Shown here one piece after another: positions 16,458 to 25,389 of a DNA stretch of 64,000 nucleotides. The notes under the pieces were generated by a model. The model saw nothing but the letters and a program-made list of their open reading frames with translations. It searched no databases and was not told the origin of the DNA. The number at the start of each line of letters is the position of its first letter. The stretch's first letter is position 1. Source of the stretch: Elusimicrobiota bacterium (GTDB taxonomy: Bacteria; Elusimicrobiota; Elusimicrobia; Elusimicrobiales; UBA9959); NCBI GenBank assembly GCA_026388155.1, contig JAPLKI010000007.1, forward strand, positions 121,690 through 185,689, in the 5' to 3' direction. Position numbers and translations under genes: made by a program.

Positions 16458-18785
16458 ATGCAAGGTTCACCCCCGATCATGCCATATAAAGATGCTCCGC
16501 ATAACGAGTCTGTAAAAGGCCCCGGCTTTGCCGCTTTTTTAGACTTACACGACTCCACCTACGCCTGGGACCAGAACGCGGACACCGCCTCCGAAATGAT
16601 ACGGGAACTCTACAGATCGGTCGAGGCCGCCGTTGACAAGTATAATGGACATGTGGGGAACTTTACAGGCGACGGTTTTCTGGTGCTCTTCACCAGCGTA
16701 GAAAGCAGCATCTTGTGCCTGAGCCGGATAATACAGGATTGGGAACATACGCGCGCGAAATATATTAAAAAATATTCCGTAGCCGGGGTCTCCGTCCCGG
16801 ACGCCCATTTTTTGGCCCTGCGCACCGGTATTTCTTTCGGCAACTTCGGTCCTCTGGAGATAAAAGACACGCTCCACTACTCCGGCTCCGGCATAAATAA
16901 GGCCCAGCGCTGCGAGGCCGCGTCAAAAGAGTACTTTCAGCGGGAGACCATAGGCCAGCTGACATCGCCTAATTATATTTTCATAGACAGCAGCGCGGAA
17001 AACCTTATACAGGTAAGGAGCGACTTTTCCATTTCAGAACAGTTGCCGGCGCAATTCAAGGGATATTTTCAGACCCAGGTGCTGGCGGACAAGCCTGAGC
17101 TCGAAGCCAGGAAACAGTTCATTTATGCGGTCTGGCCCAGGGAAAAGGCCGGTTCCGCGGGGAAATCGGCGGCGGAGCTGGAAAAGCTGGCCCTCGCCCA
17201 GGCAAAGTCCGATATAGGCGACAGACTTATCCTGGCGGCCCAGACGATCAAATCCGCCAAGATGCTGCACGAATTATCAGAGTCAGCCATGGGCAAAAAC
17301 CGCAAAAAACTGCTTGAAGAAGCGGTAAAAGCCTATAAAGACGCCCTGGGGGCTTACACCGCCGGTTCGTCTCCCGCAGATTACGCCCGCGCGCAGAACT
17401 ATCTCGGCGACGCGCTGCTTACCCAGGCCTCCAATCTTGCCGGAGAAGAACGAAACCAAAAACTGGAGGAAGCGGCAGCGGCGCAGCAGGAAGCGCTGAA
17501 AGTCTATACCGCCGCATCATTTCCGGATGATTATGCCCGTGTACAAAACAGCCTTGGAGCGACTTTCCGGGACCAGGCTCACTTTCTTGCCGGCGAAAAC
17601 AGGAAGAAGAAGCTTGAAAGTTCGCTGACAGCGCTTAAAGAGGCCCTGCGGTTCTGGACATTTGACTTGACCCCGGATAATTATGCCCGGGCACAATATA
17701 ATCTTGGCGCGGCATTGACGGACCGATCCATGCTTGTTACCGGCGAAGAGAAAAGACAAAAGCTCAATGAAGCTGTCATAGCGTGCCGGGAAGCTCTGCG
17801 TGCAAGGACCTTAGCCGCGACTCCCGACGCTTATGCCACGACACAAGGGCTTTTTGGACTGATCCTGAAGAGTCAGGCCACATTCCTTTCCGGAGAAGAG
17901 AAACGGAAAAAACTTGAGGAAGCGGCAACGGCGCTCCGGGAAGTCCTGAAGGTCCACACATACGATTCCTCTCCCCATGATTATGCCACAACACAGAACA
18001 ATCTCGGAAGCGCACTTCAGCACCAGACAATGCTCCTTGCCGGGGAAGAAAAACGCAAAAAACTCAAAGAGGCGGCCGCGGCGTACAAAGAATCTCTCCG
18101 GGTGGACACTTTTGAGACCTCTCCTTCCAATTATGCCATAAGCCAGAATAATCTCGGCAATGTGATAAAAGAACAAACCGAGTTTGCGGCGGGTGAGGAG
18201 AAGCTGCGCATATTTGACGAAGCGATAGCGGCCTATGCCGAAGTTCTGCGGGTTTACACTTTTGAGTCGGCCCCCACCCAATATGCCATCACACAATTCA
18301 ATCTTGGAGGGGTGCTGGTGAAACAAGCCAAGTGTTTTACCGGGGAAACAAAACAGGCAATACTTGCGAAATCCGTCGCCGCTTACGGGGAAGCCTTGCG
18401 CGTGTTCGATCTTTCTTCGATCCCCGACTACTATGCTATAAGTAAATATGGTCTTGGCAACGCGTTGAGAGACCTGGCGGGCTCGATGACCGGCGGGGAA
18501 AAACAAAACATCTTAAACGACGCAGTGGCCTCGTATGCTGAAGCTTTGCGGGTCTTCACCTTTGAGTCGGATCCGGGCGAATACGCCGGCGTCCAAAGCG
18601 ATCTTGCCGACGCTTTAGCCGGGCAGGCGGAGCTCCTTTTTGGAGATGAAAGGAAGGAAAAGATCGCGCAGGCGATGTCGGCTTATACAGAAGCCCTGAA
18701 GGTTTACACAAAAACCGATTATCCGGATTTCCATGCCGAACTGAAAAAGAAAGCCGAAGAATTGAATTCATTTCCGCAGCAATGA
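16458..18785 (+). CDS. Class III nucleotidyl cyclase domain fused to 50-residue TPR-like repeats
   Basis: The 775-residue protein begins with a class III cyclase domain (about residues 20-220). FAAFLDLHDST supplies the first metal Asp, GNFTGDGFLVLF the second, and GSGINKAQR the Asn and Arg of the catalytic half. After a helical linker come nine repeats of exactly 50 residues (about residues 307-756). The repeat consensus is PxDYAxxQxNLGxAL, then LxGEEKRKKLEEA and YxEALRVxT. The 150-bp DNA periodicity is visible. No membrane segment is present. It probably makes or once made cAMP/cGMP under control of a partner bound by the repeats. The start may be 16479. Confidence 0.78.
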   Translation: MQGSPPIMPYKDAPHNESVKGPGFAAFLDLHDSTYAWDQNADTASEMIRELYRSVEAAVDKYNGHVGNFTGDGFLVLFTSVESSILCLSRIIQDWEHTRAKYIKKYSVAGVSVPDAHFLALRTGISFGNFGPLEIKDTLHYSGSGINKAQRCEAASKEYFQRETIGQLTSPNYIFIDSSAENLIQVRSDFSISEQLPAQFKGYFQTQVLADKPELEARKQFIYAVWPREKAGSAGKSAAELEKLALAQAKSDIGDRLILAAQTIKSAKMLHELSESAMGKNRKKLLEEAVKAYKDALGAYTAGSSPADYARAQNYLGDALLTQASNLAGEERNQKLEEAAAAQQEALKVYTAASFPDDYARVQNSLGATFRDQAHFLAGENRKKKLESSLTALKEALRFWTFDLTPDNYARAQYNLGAALTDRSMLVTGEEKRQKLNEAVIACREALRARTLAATPDAYATTQGLFGLILKSQATFLSGEEKRKKLEEAATALREVLKVHTYDSSPHDYATTQNNLGSALQHQTMLLAGEEKRKKLKEAAAAYKESLRVDTFETSPSNYAISQNNLGNVIKEQTEFAAGEEKLRIFDEAIAAYAEVLRVYTFESAPTQYAITQFNLGGVLVKQAKCFTGETKQAILAKSVAAYGEALRVFDLSSIPDYYAISKYGLGNALRDLAGSMTGGEKQNILNDAVASYAEALRVFTFESDPGEYAGVQSDLADALAGQAELLFGDERKEKIAQAMSAYTEALKVYTKTDYPDFHAELKKKAEELNSFPQQ

Positions 18786-19112
18786 TCCCGCAGCTTTCAA
18801 ATTTAAATCCGGCGGCGACCCCGGCAAAGGGTGAAGCCCGTGGGATTTATTTTTTTGATGTTGTACGCCGCAGAAGATTGTTGGCTCGGAGCCTTTTATG
18901 AAGGCTTCCAGCATCTTTTTCCTGCAGGTTGACGTTCTCCCGAAAAACCAGACCACGGCCAGGTTTAGATACCGCCCTCTGACGGCGCTTTATGGATAAA
19001 TCCGCCGCGGGTCTTTTGGCCTAGCTGCGACCGGGTCCAAAGCCTCTGCTCAAAAGAGGGGAATTAATACTAAACTATATGCGGTAGTGATATTTTACAG
19101 GAGGGTTCACTG
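18786..19112. other. Non-coding region
   Basis: About 327 bases with no supported gene and no recognised repeat. The part near 19065-19085 is AT-rich and probably holds the promoter of the next gene, whose GGAGGG site lies at about 19100. Confidence 0.45.
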
Positions 19113-19778
19113 ATGAAAAAAGCTGTATATCTTCTGTCGTTGTTCGCGTTCTCGGCCCCGGCTGTCGCCGGCGGTTTCTTAAAACTGGAAAACATGCGGG
19201 CAGCTGATTTTAAACTGGGCCCGGTCGCGGCTGTTGTGGTGCCGGTTCCCGCCGCCCCGGTAAAAGAAGACCCCGTGCCGCAGGACCTCGTCAACAAATT
19301 CAACAATGCCGCAAATGAACTCCAAATGCTGGAAAACGATATTACCTGGGTCAGGAACGATATCGATAACCTTGAAAGAACGGCCAGCCGGATAATACAA
19401 ACGAACAGCCAGGATTCTTTTTTCCAGTTCGATCTCCGACGGATGTCCTCGGATATGTCCAGGCGTTTCAGCGATATGCAGCGCGTTTCCTACGAGGTAA
19501 AGGACCTGCTGAATGCGGCGCAAAAGGCGAAGCAGCTTAACGATATAGCCAGGAACATGGAGCAGGCCGCCAGCGACATATTGCGCGAAGCGTGGCCCGG
19601 CATCCAGGACGCTGCCCAGAGGCTGGAATGGACCATACGCTCCGGCAAGCCCGAGATCATCGGTTATGACGCGCAATGGACCGCGATGGATATTTCACGG
19701 TACTCCAGACAGTTCACCGACCAGTCCAGATACACTTATTCCGACGTACAGACCCTTGTGGCTAAAACACAGCCGTAA
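19113..19778 (+). CDS. Secreted coiled-coil protein of unknown function
   Basis: The 221-residue product starts at ATG 19113 after AGGAGGGTTCACTG. It has a signal peptide (to about AVAGG, residue 21), a Val/Pro/Ala-rich stretch (residues 36-52) and then long helices with heptad-like spacing (about residues 55-190). There are no Cys. It resembles no named family I can place; a periplasmic structural or chaperone-like role is only a guess. A strong terminator follows. Confidence 0.6.
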   Translation: MKKAVYLLSLFAFSAPAVAGGFLKLENMRAADFKLGPVAAVVVPVPAAPVKEDPVPQDLVNKFNNAANELQMLENDITWVRNDIDNLERTASRIIQTNSQDSFFQFDLRRMSSDMSRRFSDMQRVSYEVKDLLNAAQKAKQLNDIARNMEQAASDILREAWPGIQDAAQRLEWTIRSGKPEIIGYDAQWTAMDISRYSRQFTDQSRYTYSDVQTLVAKTQP

Positions 19779-19798
19779 CAATGTATCGGGCACAGTTT

Positions 19799-19833
19799 AA
19801 AAGGGCGTCCGTTCAGGCGGACGCCCTTTTTAT
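19799..19833 (+). terminator. Intrinsic terminator
   Basis: AAAAGGGCGTCCG pairs perfectly with CGGACGCCCTTTT around a six-base loop, followed by further T. It lies 21 bases after the stop of the secreted coiled-coil gene. Confidence 0.9.
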
Positions 19834-19879
19834 TCCTTGCGATTTTCAGGGTAATATCCCAATATCTTGATCGCCCTTA

Positions 19880-19909
19880 AAATCCCCGGCCGGATTCCGG
19901 GGATTTTTG
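19880..19909. terminator. Intrinsic terminator of the VIT/vWA gene
   Basis: AAATCCCCGG pairs perfectly with CCGGGGATTT around a seven-base loop. On the minus strand it lies 38 bases beyond the VIT/vWA stop codon and is followed by TTTTAAGG. T-rich flanks on both sides would let it work in both directions. Confidence 0.75.
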
Positions 19910-19944
19910 TCCGGGCATGTTCCCGCTGTCATCCGTCCATGCGC

Positions 19945-22422
19945 CTACTTCAGTTTTTCAAGAACTGCGCTCAAGGCGGCCAATTCCCTCTGCACGCCGC
20001 CGGAAGTCCAGTGCCGGCTGCCTTTCAGCGCCTTGATCACTGCCTCCCTGCCGTTCAAGCCTGCGGGGGAAATGCCTCGCAGGAAGCCCCAGACCTTCTG
20101 CAGGGCTGCATCCGCGTCTGAGCCGAGTACGGACTTTGCCTTGGCCAGGGCCAGCAGCGCCAGGGCCTGGTCTGCCGCGGACGCCTTCCTGCCGTCAGGT
20201 TCGCAAAACGCCCCTGAACTGTCCTGCAGGGAGACCAATTTTCTGAGCAGTCTCGGGGAGGGAGCTGCCAGCAGTTCCCCGGCAAGCCCGGCCACCAGGT
20301 TTTCGCCGGCCGCCGGGGCTTCGGGCCCTTTAGCTCCGGGCTTAGCGTTGCCCTGCCAGGGCGAAGCCGCGAATCCGCCGCCGCTGCCGGTTCCATTCCC
20401 GGCCGGGGCGGGTACATTTGCGCTGGCGAATTTAGCCTGGGCAAACGCGCCCCGCGCGGAAGCAGCCGAGGATCCCGACAGACCTGCCCCGAAAAACCCT
20501 TCATACCTTGTGCCTTCCGGCAGCTCCGACTCGACGGGCACGACCATCGGCTTTTTCCCTTTTGCCGGCGCGGAGCTCTCATCCACGGCCACGAAGGAAG
20601 TGTAGCGCGTGACCAGCTTATGCGCCAGGGCGAGCTGTATGATCCGCTCCCGCGCGTCCGGGTCTTCCTTCCTGTAGCTTAAGCGCTCGAGTTCGGTTAT
20701 GCGGGACCTGGCCCACAGAGGCCCCATGGCGCCGTTGCCAGGCTCCTTTTCGGCGAGGTTTACATTGACGGACATTTTCCAGGGCTTGCCCATCATTTTG
20801 CCCTTAAGCAGCACGGGGGCGCTGCCGCTTTTCTCATACCTGGCGTGTATGAGCAGCGGCTGCCCGGCGAACAGGTCCGGGATGAACCCGGGCGAAACGT
20901 CGCTGACATCCAGGCCGTTCCAGTCCACCGACAGGTCCGTAAGCACGGGGCGGGAGATCCTGTCATAAAACCTCTCTATGACTTTCTCCAGCTTCGCAGG
21001 CTTCCCGTCCTGCCGGACATATTGCACCGTACCTTTGCCCATGACAGCCATTTCTTCCAGCAGGTAGCGGTTGGGCGAGGAACCCACCCCGAGCGGGAAG
21101 ATGCGGGAATTATTAAGGTGCTCTTTTATGAACGCCAGTATCCGCGCCTCGTCGCCGATATAGCCGTCCGTCATGAAAAGCACGATGCGCAGCCGTTCCG
21201 GGTCCTTCGGGAACTCGAGCGCATTGCGGAGGGCGTCCAGCATCTCGGTGCCGCCGCCGCCGTTGAGGCCGTTTATCACGGCGCGGCCGCGCGCCACGTT
21301 CAGCGGAGTATTCTTAAGCGGTTTCTCGAAATACAGCTGGTTCCCGGAGGCGAAGCTCATTATCTGGAAGGTATCGCCGGGGTTCATCCCTTCCAGGCAG
21401 CGAAGGGCGGTCTCCTTGGCGGTTTCGACGGGAAAACCGCTCATGGAGCCCGAGACGTCCAGGGCGAGAACCAGCTCTTTTGGTGTGACCTGCGTAAGCG
21501 GGAAGTCCGCGCCGGGCTGCAGCATAAGCGTCAGGTAGCCTTCCTTGCCGTCCTTGTGCGCGATAACGGCGGCGGCAGCCATCTTTACCTCAGGCTCATA
21601 GGTCAGCAGGAAATCCTTGTTCGGGATGCGGTCTTCAGGAGCAAGCGTTATCTCCGCCTTCGCCGGGCCGCCGCTCTTGACCGTTATCTCGTGGGACGAA
21701 CTGCGGATATTCCTGACCGGCACGCCCGCGTCCAGCCTGACTTCCACAGAGATGTCACGCCCCGACCTTTCACCGGGCTTCACTACCGGGGGGGTTATGC
21801 GGGAGGCGTCCGGCACCTGGTCGGTGTCGTCCGACCAGCCGTCGCCCGTTTTGCCTGTTTTTTCGCCGGGAATATAGCGCGGCCCTACGGTCATGGGGAA
21901 AACGAATTTATATTCCCCATGGTCGTAAGCCAGGTCCTGTATATATTTAAGCGTTACCCTTATTTCATGGCCGGGGGGGATATTGGCCACGGACTGCGTG
22001 AAGATATTCGGCCGTTCCTGGTCCAGCAGCGCCGCGGTTCTGCCCTCAGCCCGCGCTTTTTCGTATATCTGGCGCGCCTCTTCGCGTTTCTTTATCTGTC
22101 CCTTAATGACCCGGTCCGCCACGGTCAGCGTCATCTCGTTGACCGCGGCGTTCTCCGGCAGGGGGAACACGTAGACCGCTTCTATCGGGCCATCTGCCGG
22201 GTTGCTGAACACCTGAGTGACCCTGACTTCAGCCACTAAGCCCGAGATCTCGGCCTTTACTTCGGTATGCTTCAGGGGAAGTATCCTCCGGGTATCTGTT
22301 CCGGCGTCCACCACCTGGAGGGAACCTTCTCCCAAATCCTGCGGCTGAGCGAAAGCCGCGGGGTTAAGAGCGAGCACTGCTGCCGCCACCAGCGCTTTAC
22401 GGACCTGAGCTATGAGTTTCAT
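19945..22422 (-). CDS. VIT-domain and von Willebrand A-domain surface protein
   Basis: The 825-residue product has a signal peptide (to about AAFAQ, residue 25), then a VIT domain (about 45-175). There KHTEVKAEISGLVAEVRVTQ and FPLPENAAV resemble inter-alpha-trypsin inhibitor heavy chains. A vWA domain (about 345-520) follows with a complete MIDAS start, ALDVSGSMSG. A Gly/Ala-rich linker (about 665-720) leads to a C-terminal helical repeat domain (LQDSSGAF). It is probably exported and binds protein partners through a divalent metal. AAAGGAGGCGGTT precedes the ATG. It diverges from an ECF sigma gene and shares its promoter type. Confidence 0.85.
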   Translation of the reverse strand: MKLIAQVRKALVAAAVLALNPAAFAQPQDLGEGSLQVVDAGTDTRRILPLKHTEVKAEISGLVAEVRVTQVFSNPADGPIEAVYVFPLPENAAVNEMTLTVADRVIKGQIKKREEARQIYEKARAEGRTAALLDQERPNIFTQSVANIPPGHEIRVTLKYIQDLAYDHGEYKFVFPMTVGPRYIPGEKTGKTGDGWSDDTDQVPDASRITPPVVKPGERSGRDISVEVRLDAGVPVRNIRSSSHEITVKSGGPAKAEITLAPEDRIPNKDFLLTYEPEVKMAAAAVIAHKDGKEGYLTLMLQPGADFPLTQVTPKELVLALDVSGSMSGFPVETAKETALRCLEGMNPGDTFQIMSFASGNQLYFEKPLKNTPLNVARGRAVINGLNGGGGTEMLDALRNALEFPKDPERLRIVLFMTDGYIGDEARILAFIKEHLNNSRIFPLGVGSSPNRYLLEEMAVMGKGTVQYVRQDGKPAKLEKVIERFYDRISRPVLTDLSVDWNGLDVSDVSPGFIPDLFAGQPLLIHARYEKSGSAPVLLKGKMMGKPWKMSVNVNLAEKEPGNGAMGPLWARSRITELERLSYRKEDPDARERIIQLALAHKLVTRYTSFVAVDESSAPAKGKKPMVVPVESELPEGTRYEGFFGAGLSGSSAASARGAFAQAKFASANVPAPAGNGTGSGGGFAASPWQGNAKPGAKGPEAPAAGENLVAGLAGELLAAPSPRLLRKLVSLQDSSGAFCEPDGRKASAADQALALLALAKAKSVLGSDADAALQKVWGFLRGISPAGLNGREAVIKALKGSRHWTSGGVQRELAALSAVLEKLK

Positions 22423-22449
22423 AACCGCCTCCTTTGCTGTCCCCGGTTA

Positions 22450-22474
22450 GACACCGGAAGCCGGAAAAAGTTCC
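22450..22474 (-). promoter_or_regulatory. ECF-type promoter of the VIT/vWA gene
   Basis: On the minus strand GGAAC (22474-22470) is followed by exactly 17 bases and GTC (22452-22450). This is the layout of RpoE-like ECF promoters. The divergent sigma gene has the same elements with the same spacing and closely similar spacer. Confidence 0.72.
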
Positions 22475-22504
22475 ATAAATCTTCCGGAATTGGTAAACTT
22501 CTTG

Positions 22505-22529
22505 GGAACTTTTTCTGCCGGCCGGTGTC
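22505..22529 (+). promoter_or_regulatory. ECF-type promoter of the sigma/anti-sigma operon
   Basis: GGAAC (22505-22509), a 17-base spacer starting TTTTTCTGCC, and GTC (22527-22529) lie about 26 bases before the TTG start of the sigma gene. The motif mirrors the one driving the divergent VIT/vWA gene, so the sigma factor probably activates both. Confidence 0.74.
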
Positions 22530-22554
22530 TTATAGTCGCAGCCCTGGAGGAGTT

Positions 22555-23097
22555 TTGGACGCTGAGGAGCTTTTTAACAGGCATGCCGCCATGGTCTACA
22601 ACCTGGCGCTGAGGCTGAGCGGCAACGCGGCCGACGCGCAGGATATAGCCCAGGACGCGTTTATACGGGCTATATCCGGGCTGGGGAATTTGCGCGACGG
22701 GTCGGCCGCCGGCACCTGGCTGTACCGCATAACCATGAATGTCTGGAAAAACAGGGTCAGGTCCGAGAAAAGGAGGTTTTTCTGGAAAACCTTCTCGCTC
22801 GACCGGGCCAGAGAGGAAGAAAGCGACCCGCCGGCCCTGCAGGTGGCGTCGCCTGAACCGCCCGCGGGCGCGGCGCTTGAAAAGGAGAATGAAAAAGAAA
22901 TCCTTGAAAAAGCGCTTTCCAGTCTGGACCCGGAAGATCGCGCTATCCTGGTCCTGCGGGAAATAGACGGCCGCTCCTACGAGGAGATCGCCGGGGTCGC
23001 CGGGATACCGCTGGGAACTGTCAAATCGCGTATTTCCAGGGCGCGCGAAGCCCTGAGACAAAAAATGGGCGCATTGCTTAAAGACAATGGAACATAA
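22555..23097 (+). CDS. ECF RNA polymerase sigma factor
   Basis: The 180-residue product is a sigma-70 ECF protein. Region 2 has ELFNRHAAMVYNLALRLSGN and AQDIAQDAFIRA. Region 4 has LDPEDRAILVLREIDGRSYEE and the HTH GIPLGTVKSRISRAREALR. I chose the TTG at 22555 because GGAGGAG lies just upstream. Longer frames from 22267 would run through the promoter and the divergent gene. The stop overlaps the anti-sigma start by 11 bases, showing translational coupling. It likely recognises the GGAAC-N17-GTC promoters next to it. Confidence 0.88.
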   Translation: MDAEELFNRHAAMVYNLALRLSGNAADAQDIAQDAFIRAISGLGNLRDGSAAGTWLYRITMNVWKNRVRSEKRRFFWKTFSLDRAREEESDPPALQVASPEPPAGAALEKENEKEILEKALSSLDPEDRAILVLREIDGRSYEEIAGVAGIPLGTVKSRISRAREALRQKMGALLKDNGT

Positions 23098-24013
23098 TAC
23101 CTGCAGAGAAAATTTGTCGGCCTACCTGGACGGCGAACTGCCGCGGGAGGAAAAACTTTCGCTCGAGAGCCATTTAGCCGCCTGCCCCGAATGCAGCCGC
23201 GCGCTGGCGGAGCTGAAGCAGGTTTCGGCTGTTTTCAAGAAACACGCCATGCAGCCGGCGCCCATGTCATTAAAGGATGCGGTATTCGCCAAAGCGCGGA
23301 AACAGGCTGTTTTTTATTTCTGGTTTAAGCCGGCCGCCGCCCTCTCGGCCGCGGCCGCCGGCCTGCTCCTCATCCTCAATTTGCCAAAAAGCCCGGACCG
23401 TGAAACGCCGCAGCCGGAGCTCTTTCCGCGCGCCGTTTCCGCCCAGCCGGCCGCGGGCGGGCTCGCGGCAGAAAATGCGCAGCCGTTTGACGGGTATTCC
23501 GGCATGTCGGCTGCCGCCGTCCGCGGAGCCGGCGCGCCGAAGTATCCGGCGCTATCCTTACGCAAGAAAGCTTACGCGCAGGCGAAATCCGCAGTCAGCG
23601 CGCGTTCAAAAGCGCCGGGGTCAGTTTCTTTCTCAGCCGGCTCACCCGCCGGAGGTTCGGCCCCGCCCGCTTTCTTTGCCGCAGGGAATGTTCAGTCAAA
23701 ACGGGCCGCGCCTGTCACGGTTCCGGATATCGTCGCGGATGGCGTCCGGTTCTCGGCTGCCCATTGGAGGGAGGACGCCGGCAAGCCCAGGAACGGCGGC
23801 TCGGTGCGGGCTTTCGACGCGCACGGCGGCGAACTCCTGTGGGAAGTGCGTGTGTACGAGGCTGTCGAGGATCCGCGCATGGAAGCCGATGTACAACAGG
23901 TGCATATCTCGGCGCTGGCGCTGAGCGGGAAGAGACTGGAGATCACTGACGAGAGCGGCAACCGGTACCGGCTGGATATCTCAACGCGGCAGGTTGAAAA
24001 GCTGTCACGGTAA
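23087..24013 (+). CDS. Zinc-finger anti-sigma factor with periplasmic domain
   Basis: The 308-residue product starts with a zf-HC2 domain: Cys at residue 5 and HLAACPEC at residues 29-36, the ZAS motif that clamps ECF sigma factors. One membrane segment (about residues 80-100) follows. Next comes a long Ala/Pro/Ser-rich stretch and a C-terminal beta-type domain (about 205-308). It should hold the sigma factor at the inner membrane until a signal arrives. The low-complexity linker is similar in style to that of the divergent vWA protein. Confidence 0.82.
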   Translation: MEHNTCRENLSAYLDGELPREEKLSLESHLAACPECSRALAELKQVSAVFKKHAMQPAPMSLKDAVFAKARKQAVFYFWFKPAAALSAAAAGLLLILNLPKSPDRETPQPELFPRAVSAQPAAGGLAAENAQPFDGYSGMSAAAVRGAGAPKYPALSLRKKAYAQAKSAVSARSKAPGSVSFSAGSPAGGSAPPAFFAAGNVQSKRAAPVTVPDIVADGVRFSAAHWREDAGKPRNGGSVRAFDAHGGELLWEVRVYEAVEDPRMEADVQQVHISALALSGKRLEITDESGNRYRLDISTRQVEKLSR

Positions 24014-24307
24014 AGCAATCAGAATAGCCGGCTTGACTTTTTTATACGCTTTTATTGTTCCTGACTGTCACCCTCTTTCTCTGCCGGCCAGCAATAAGCC
24101 CCTGCCCCTGCCCGGCGGCATAGTAGTTGTAAATCCTGTTCAATAAACCACCCGCCGTTTTACAATTTCTCTGCGACAATCGCACTTTGGCTGTCGTTTT
24201 TTATTTATGCGTTTATATTCAAAATTTTATTGCACAAAACCGGGTCGATCTGAAGCCATAACCATCTTTTTGGTATTATAAGACATCGGCGGGAAATACA
24301 AAGACCT
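24014..24307. other. Non-coding region with repeat R3
   Basis: Nothing coding is seen. Repeat R3 copy 1 lies at 24181-24275, with a weak hairpin (CGACA with TGTCG) and a T-run at 24196. The esterase promoter probably lies at 24255-24290. Confidence 0.45.
24181..24275 (+). repeat. Dispersed repeat R3, copy 1
   Basis: The first 34 bases, starting CGCACTTTGGCTGTCG and running through a T-run to TATGCGTTT, match 25961-25994 with one difference. Weaker similarity continues (AAAACCGGG, then AACCATCTTTTTGG) to about 24275. Confidence 0.7.
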
Positions 24308-25252
24308 ATGAGAGGGTTTAAATATAAGATTTTTTTGGTTTTTTTAACTGCTGCCTTATCCGCGCCGTTCAGTGTAACGGCACAGAATGAACAAAGCCGT
24401 CCTATTGCGAAAACACTAAGGCCGTCCAGGCCGCTGCCGGAGGGCGTCAAAACGTTAAAAAACATCGAATACGTGCCCGGAGGCGGAGCATCTCGTTCGC
24501 TTGATCTATATTTGCCGGAAAAAGCGGAACATCCCCTGCCGCTGATAATCTGGATCCACGGCGGCGCCTGGAAGGGCGGCGACAAAAATACGCCTTTGGG
24601 GATCCGCTTTATCAGCCGCGGCTACGCTTTAGCCAGCATCAACTACAGGCTAAGCGGCGAAGCGAAATTTCCTGCCCAAATCAACGACTGCCGCGCTGCC
24701 GTGCGCTACCTTAGAGCTCATGCGCGGGAATGGGGCATTCACCCTGACTATATAGCCGTTTGGGGAGGTTCAGCCGGAGGGCATCTCGTATCCCTGCTTG
24801 GGACAACCGCCGATATCAAGAACTTTGACGGCAAAGATAGCGGGCCGGCAAGCGTTTCGCCGCGCGTGCAAGCCGTAGTAGATTGGTACGGTCCCAGCGA
24901 TGCGCAAATGCCCGGCATGTTCAACTCATCCGTGTTCAAGGATTTAATAGGCGGATCGCCGGAGGAATACAAAGAAAAAGCTCTTCTCGCCAGCCCCATT
25001 CTTTATGTCAGCAGCAATTCCGCGCCATTTTTAATTATGCACGGAGAACAGGATCATACGGTCTCCATACAACACAGCGTGCGGCTATATGAAGCTTTGA
25101 AAAAAGCCGGCGTGGAAGCGACTTACAAACCTATTCCCGGCGCGGGGCACGGCGGCAAAGAATTTACTAAAACCGAAAACCTGAAAGTCATTATGGATTT
25201 TTTTGACCGGCACCTGATGCGACCCATACTTAGGCAAATGAAAAAGCAATAA
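24308..25252 (+). CDS. Secreted alpha/beta hydrolase (BD-FAE-like esterase)
   Basis: The 314-residue product has a signal peptide (to about FSVTAQ, residue 26). It has the oxyanion motif IWIHGGAWKGGDKN near residue 80 and the nucleophile elbow WGGSAGGH (Ser near residue 158). A late Asp lies in MHGEQDHTV and a His in GAGHGGKE. This is the HSL/BD-FAE-like carboxylesterase pattern, often acting on acylated or feruloylated sugars or short esters. The true substrate is unknown. No SD is clear before the ATG. Confidence 0.82.
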   Translation: MRGFKYKIFLVFLTAALSAPFSVTAQNEQSRPIAKTLRPSRPLPEGVKTLKNIEYVPGGGASRSLDLYLPEKAEHPLPLIIWIHGGAWKGGDKNTPLGIRFISRGYALASINYRLSGEAKFPAQINDCRAAVRYLRAHAREWGIHPDYIAVWGGSAGGHLVSLLGTTADIKNFDGKDSGPASVSPRVQAVVDWYGPSDAQMPGMFNSSVFKDLIGGSPEEYKEKALLASPILYVSSNSAPFLIMHGEQDHTVSIQHSVRLYEALKKAGVEATYKPIPGAGHGGKEFTKTENLKVIMDFFDRHLMRPILRQMKKQ

Positions 25253-25389
25253 CCCTCACTCCGGCAACGGGCCGCTGAAGGGAACTTTTTTGACGCAATG
25301 AACGGGACAAGTCTGGAAGGGTTTCAAAAAATTACGATAATCGCCCTTATGTTTCCTGCAAATCACATTATGCGAAAATCGGGGGATGA

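Noticed and set aside
20845..22239. 464-codon frame on the plus strand
   Set aside because: It is the antisense shadow of the VIT/vWA gene, which has signal peptide, domains, SD and terminator.
22267..22554. Upstream extension of the sigma-factor frame
   Set aside because: It would run through the divergent promoters and the start of the VIT/vWA gene; the TTG with GGAGGAG fits the family length.
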